A stretch of DNA of 64,000 nt from Heterocephalus glaber (lineage: Eukaryota > Chordata > Mammalia > Rodentia > Bathyergidae), in NCBI RefSeq assembly GCF_000247695.1, contig NW_004624734.1:6953014-7017013 (forward strand), in the 5' to 3' direction. Position numbers and translations under genes: made by a program. Below the pieces are notes generated by a model. The model made no database searches. It was not told the DNA's origin and saw only the letters and a list, made by a program, of their open reading frames with translations. Below, piece after piece: positions 62,092 to 64,000 of this stretch (within the stretch, counting starts at the first letter, position 1; every line of letters starts with the position of its first letter).

Positions 62092-62260
62092 CTGCGCGCG
62101 CCCAGTGTCCTCCTCTTCCTCCCTCGGAGGCGCCTGGAGCCGACCCGCGGCACCGCCCCCGCCTTCGCCCTTGCCCCGCCCTCTCGCCACCGGAACTGCT
62201 CTGGCCCGGGCCCTTTTCCCCGCCTCCCCGGCTCTCAGTATGGCGTCACTTCCGCCGGCG
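62092..62260 (-). other. GSKIP: Inferred noncoding first exon of GSKIP
   Basis: GSKIP needs an upstream leader exon because its ATG exon starts one base before the ATG. Within the CpG island a minus-strand donor CGCAG|gtgaac ends an exon at 62092. The right boundary (transcription start) is approximate. ETS-like sites (ACTTCCG near 62248, GGAAGT near 62273) would lie just upstream. Confidence 0.4.
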
Positions 62261-62518
62261 CGGACCTGACGCAGGAAGTCTGGGTCTCGCGAACGCGCCG
62301 GGGGCGTCCCCACGGTCGGGAGCGCGCCTCGTAGATGACAACAAATTTGTCGCGCGGCGGCGTTGGAGGTTCTGCCACAGTCTCTGTCGCCTCCCCTCAC
62401 GGTGTCTTGCACCCTCTCTCTGGGCCAACTAGGACCGCACATCTCCCTGGCAGAGGCGACGGCTGCTCCTCAGCGCCTGGTCCCCGCCGGGCCTAGCGCG
62501 GTCGGCGCGGCGCCGGCG

Positions 62519-62579
62519 ATGGGGTCGCCCTGAGGGACGGCGGCGCTGTGCCGGCATGCTGGGGCCGCCCTGGGCTTAG
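62519..62579 (+). promoter_or_regulatory. Two minimal upstream ORFs in the putative ATG2B leader
   Basis: If transcription starts upstream of 62519, the leader contains ATG at 62519 (MGSP then TGA) and ATG at 62556 (MLGPPWA then TAG). Both close well before the main ATG at 62659. Whether they are in the mRNA depends on the unmapped start site. Confidence 0.4.
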
Positions 62580-62658
62580 ACCCCGCCGCGGCCTGGGGAC
62601 ACTGGCCGGGACTCGAGGCCGGAGCCACCGCCCTCAGCCTCAGCAGCCAGCCGTCACC

Positions 62659-62820
62659 ATGCCTTGGCCGTTCTCAGAGTCCATCAAGAAGAGGGCCTGT
62701 CGGTACCTCCTACAGAGGTACCTCGGCCACTTCCTGCAGGAGAAGCTGAGCCTGGAGCAGCTCAGCCTGGACCTGTATCAGGGCACCGGGTCCCTCGCCC
62801 AGGTCCCTCTGGACAAATGG
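62659..62820 (+). CDS. ATG2B: ATG2B exon 1 (residues 1-54)
   Basis: ATG2B is a very large rod-shaped lipid-transfer protein that bridges the ER and the growing autophagosome and also acts at lipid droplets. The exon encodes MPWPFSESIKKRACRYLLQR, then YLGHFLQEKLSLEQLSLDLY and QGTGSLAQVPLDKW. This is the start of the chorein-type N domain that grips the donor membrane. The ATG has an acceptable context (gtcaccATGc). The exon ends in TGG with donor gtaaga at 62821, phase 0. The rest of the gene (over 2000 residues in mammals) lies right of the window. Confidence 0.97.
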
Positions 62821-64000
62821 GTAAGAGCTGCTGGCGTCCGGCCGGGCGGGATTCGCTCCCTTCCCGAGGGCGATCTGAAGGGCTGTCGCCGGGGTTGATG
62901 ACGTTCGGCCCCCCCTTGGGAACTGTTTGGACCCAAGTGTAGCAGGGCTCGGGGATACGCGATAGTGTTGTTTGGTCTGTCTGCACACCTAGATCGCGTG
63001 TTCCAGAAACTTAACAGACGTGATGGAGTCTACACACATCAGTTATGGGAACAACTGAGTCAGTGCTTCGGGGTGTATGGAGGGGCTGAAAAGGGCCCAG
63101 GGAAGGAGGTGACCAGTCCTGCCCCTTGGGATACAGGGGTCACGGGGCGCCGAAGCAGACCCTATTGCATTGATTGGCATTCCGGAAAGGTTAAAGATGA
63201 AGAGGACCGCTGGGATGTCAAAATCTCCGGTTATTTATTTTGAGTCGGCAGCTTGCACACCCTGCTTTTGCTTGGTTTGTCTCAGTAGAACGATTGCCAT
63301 CTGGAAGAAGGTTAGATGAAGGCCTCCTTTGCCGGTTTGCCTGGTTTGCCTGATTATATGTTTACAAGGCCTGTTTGTGCTTCCCAGCCTGTGAATGGTT
63401 GTGTGGTCTTAGCAGTGCTGGGAGGCTAGTTATGTCTTTTTGCTTCACGTGGTATCGTAAAAGCAAGTGTTGCAAAAGCTCTGAAGCTGCGATTTTCAGA
63501 AGCTTTAAAAGCCTGTTTTCTACATGTCACCCAGAGGCAGTGAGTTGACTCAGGGTCTTACAGGTATTTCACGCATATTTCACTTCACCTCATAGGGCTG
63601 TATTTGCATCTGTGGATTGAGCGTGTAGTATTTTACTTAGTCTATTCTGCTTTGTGTTTGACAAGAATGGAATGACAGCCTCTCCACCTCTTTCACAATA
63701 GAAAAGCTTAAATTGTGGTAGCAACTTGTTATGACTCTTACATTTGTTTGTGTGAAGGAACATGTATAAATGTATAATGTATCAGTAAGTAGATGACTTA
63801 AACTAGGGAGAATACACAGGAACGTTTAAAGAGCCCTAGTTTGAGGAGCCAATCCCACATCATGGTAGTCCAGGTTGCTACGATTAGCCAGATGATAGTG
63901 GACGTAGTAATCCATTTGAGTTCAATAGACATTCATGGTGTACACACTGTATGTCATGTACTGTGTTAAGGTATTGTGTAAGTGTGATTCTTTACAGAAA
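62821..64000 (+). other. ATG2B: ATG2B intron 1 (start)
   Basis: Begins with gtaaga. It holds GC-rich sequence to about 63.2 kb, then plain AT-richer DNA. I see no SINE, no second exon and no recognisable repeat in it. The open frames here are short and unlike known proteins. Confidence 0.7.

Larger units (their letters stand above)
61850..62700. promoter_or_regulatory. Bidirectional CpG-island promoter, GSKIP (minus) and ATG2B (plus)
   Basis: A dense CpG stretch without repeats separates the divergent GSKIP leader from the ATG2B start at 62659. It contains ETS-core motifs in both orientations (CACTTCCGCC, CAGGAAGTC), a CRE-like half site GCGTCA at about 62243 and TCTCGCGA at about 62285. The TCTCGCGA matches most of a motif common in TATA-less bidirectional promoters. 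No TATA box is evident. Confidence 0.8.

Noticed and set aside
61756..62442. A 228-codon open frame on the minus strand and overlapping plus-strand frames
   Set aside because: It is a by-product of the CpG island. The translation is Arg/Gly/Ala-rich low complexity and overlaps the promoter and noncoding leader.

Overview
The window is mammalian nuclear DNA. It has spliced genes with canonical GT/AG junctions, CpG-rich promoters, L1 3' ends, MIR and L2 relics, and dense SINEs of two kinds: 7SL-derived B1-like monomers and tRNA-derived ID-like elements, often fused as B1 plus ID. That SINE mix points to a non-murid rodent of the squirrel, dormouse or beaver type. I lean towards beaver-like but cannot fix the species from sequence alone.

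Three genes were identified by reading exons against protein families. (1) AK7, adenylate kinase 7, runs on the minus strand from its start codon at 47347 leftwards. Exons 1 to 14 (517 codons) are in the window, all joined in frame, and the 3' exons lie beyond position 1. (2) GSKIP, a small GSK3-beta-interacting and PKA-anchoring protein, is also on the minus strand. Its two coding exons (54690-54948 and 51910-52071) give a complete 139-residue protein, and a noncoding first exon is inferred near 62.1-62.3 kb. (3) ATG2B, an autophagy lipid-transfer protein, starts on the plus strand at 62659. Only its first coding exon (54 codons) is present. The order AK7 - GSKIP - ATG2B, with ATG2B divergent, matches what I know of the human 14q32 locus. 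GSKIP and ATG2B appear to share a bidirectional CpG-island promoter (about 61.85-62.7 kb). AK7 has its own GC-rich promoter with an RFX X-box-like site, as expected for a ciliary gene.

The introns are packed with repeats. The most unusual locus is the left end (1-3.4 kb, AK7 intron 14). A retrocopy of OXSM (mitochondrial beta-ketoacyl-ACP synthase) is split by a 2.35-kb insertion bounded by a 12-bp target-site duplication. That insertion is itself a chimera: the 5' leader and first 80 codons' worth of spliced BRAF mRNA fused, in the same orientation, to a 5'-truncated L1. The BRAF part ends at what I recall as the exact end of BRAF exon 2. This suggests either RNA template switching or retrotransposition of a BRAF-L1 spliced fusion transcript.

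Other notable items are an inverted pair of mariner transposase relics in AK7 intron 8, solo-LTR-like segments, a GC-rich intragenic block in AK7 intron 10, nested SINEs, and two tiny upstream ORFs before the ATG2B start. I found no CRISPR, plasmid, phage or operon-type system, and nothing that looks like a wholly new biological system. The chimeric retrocopy is the most novel structure.
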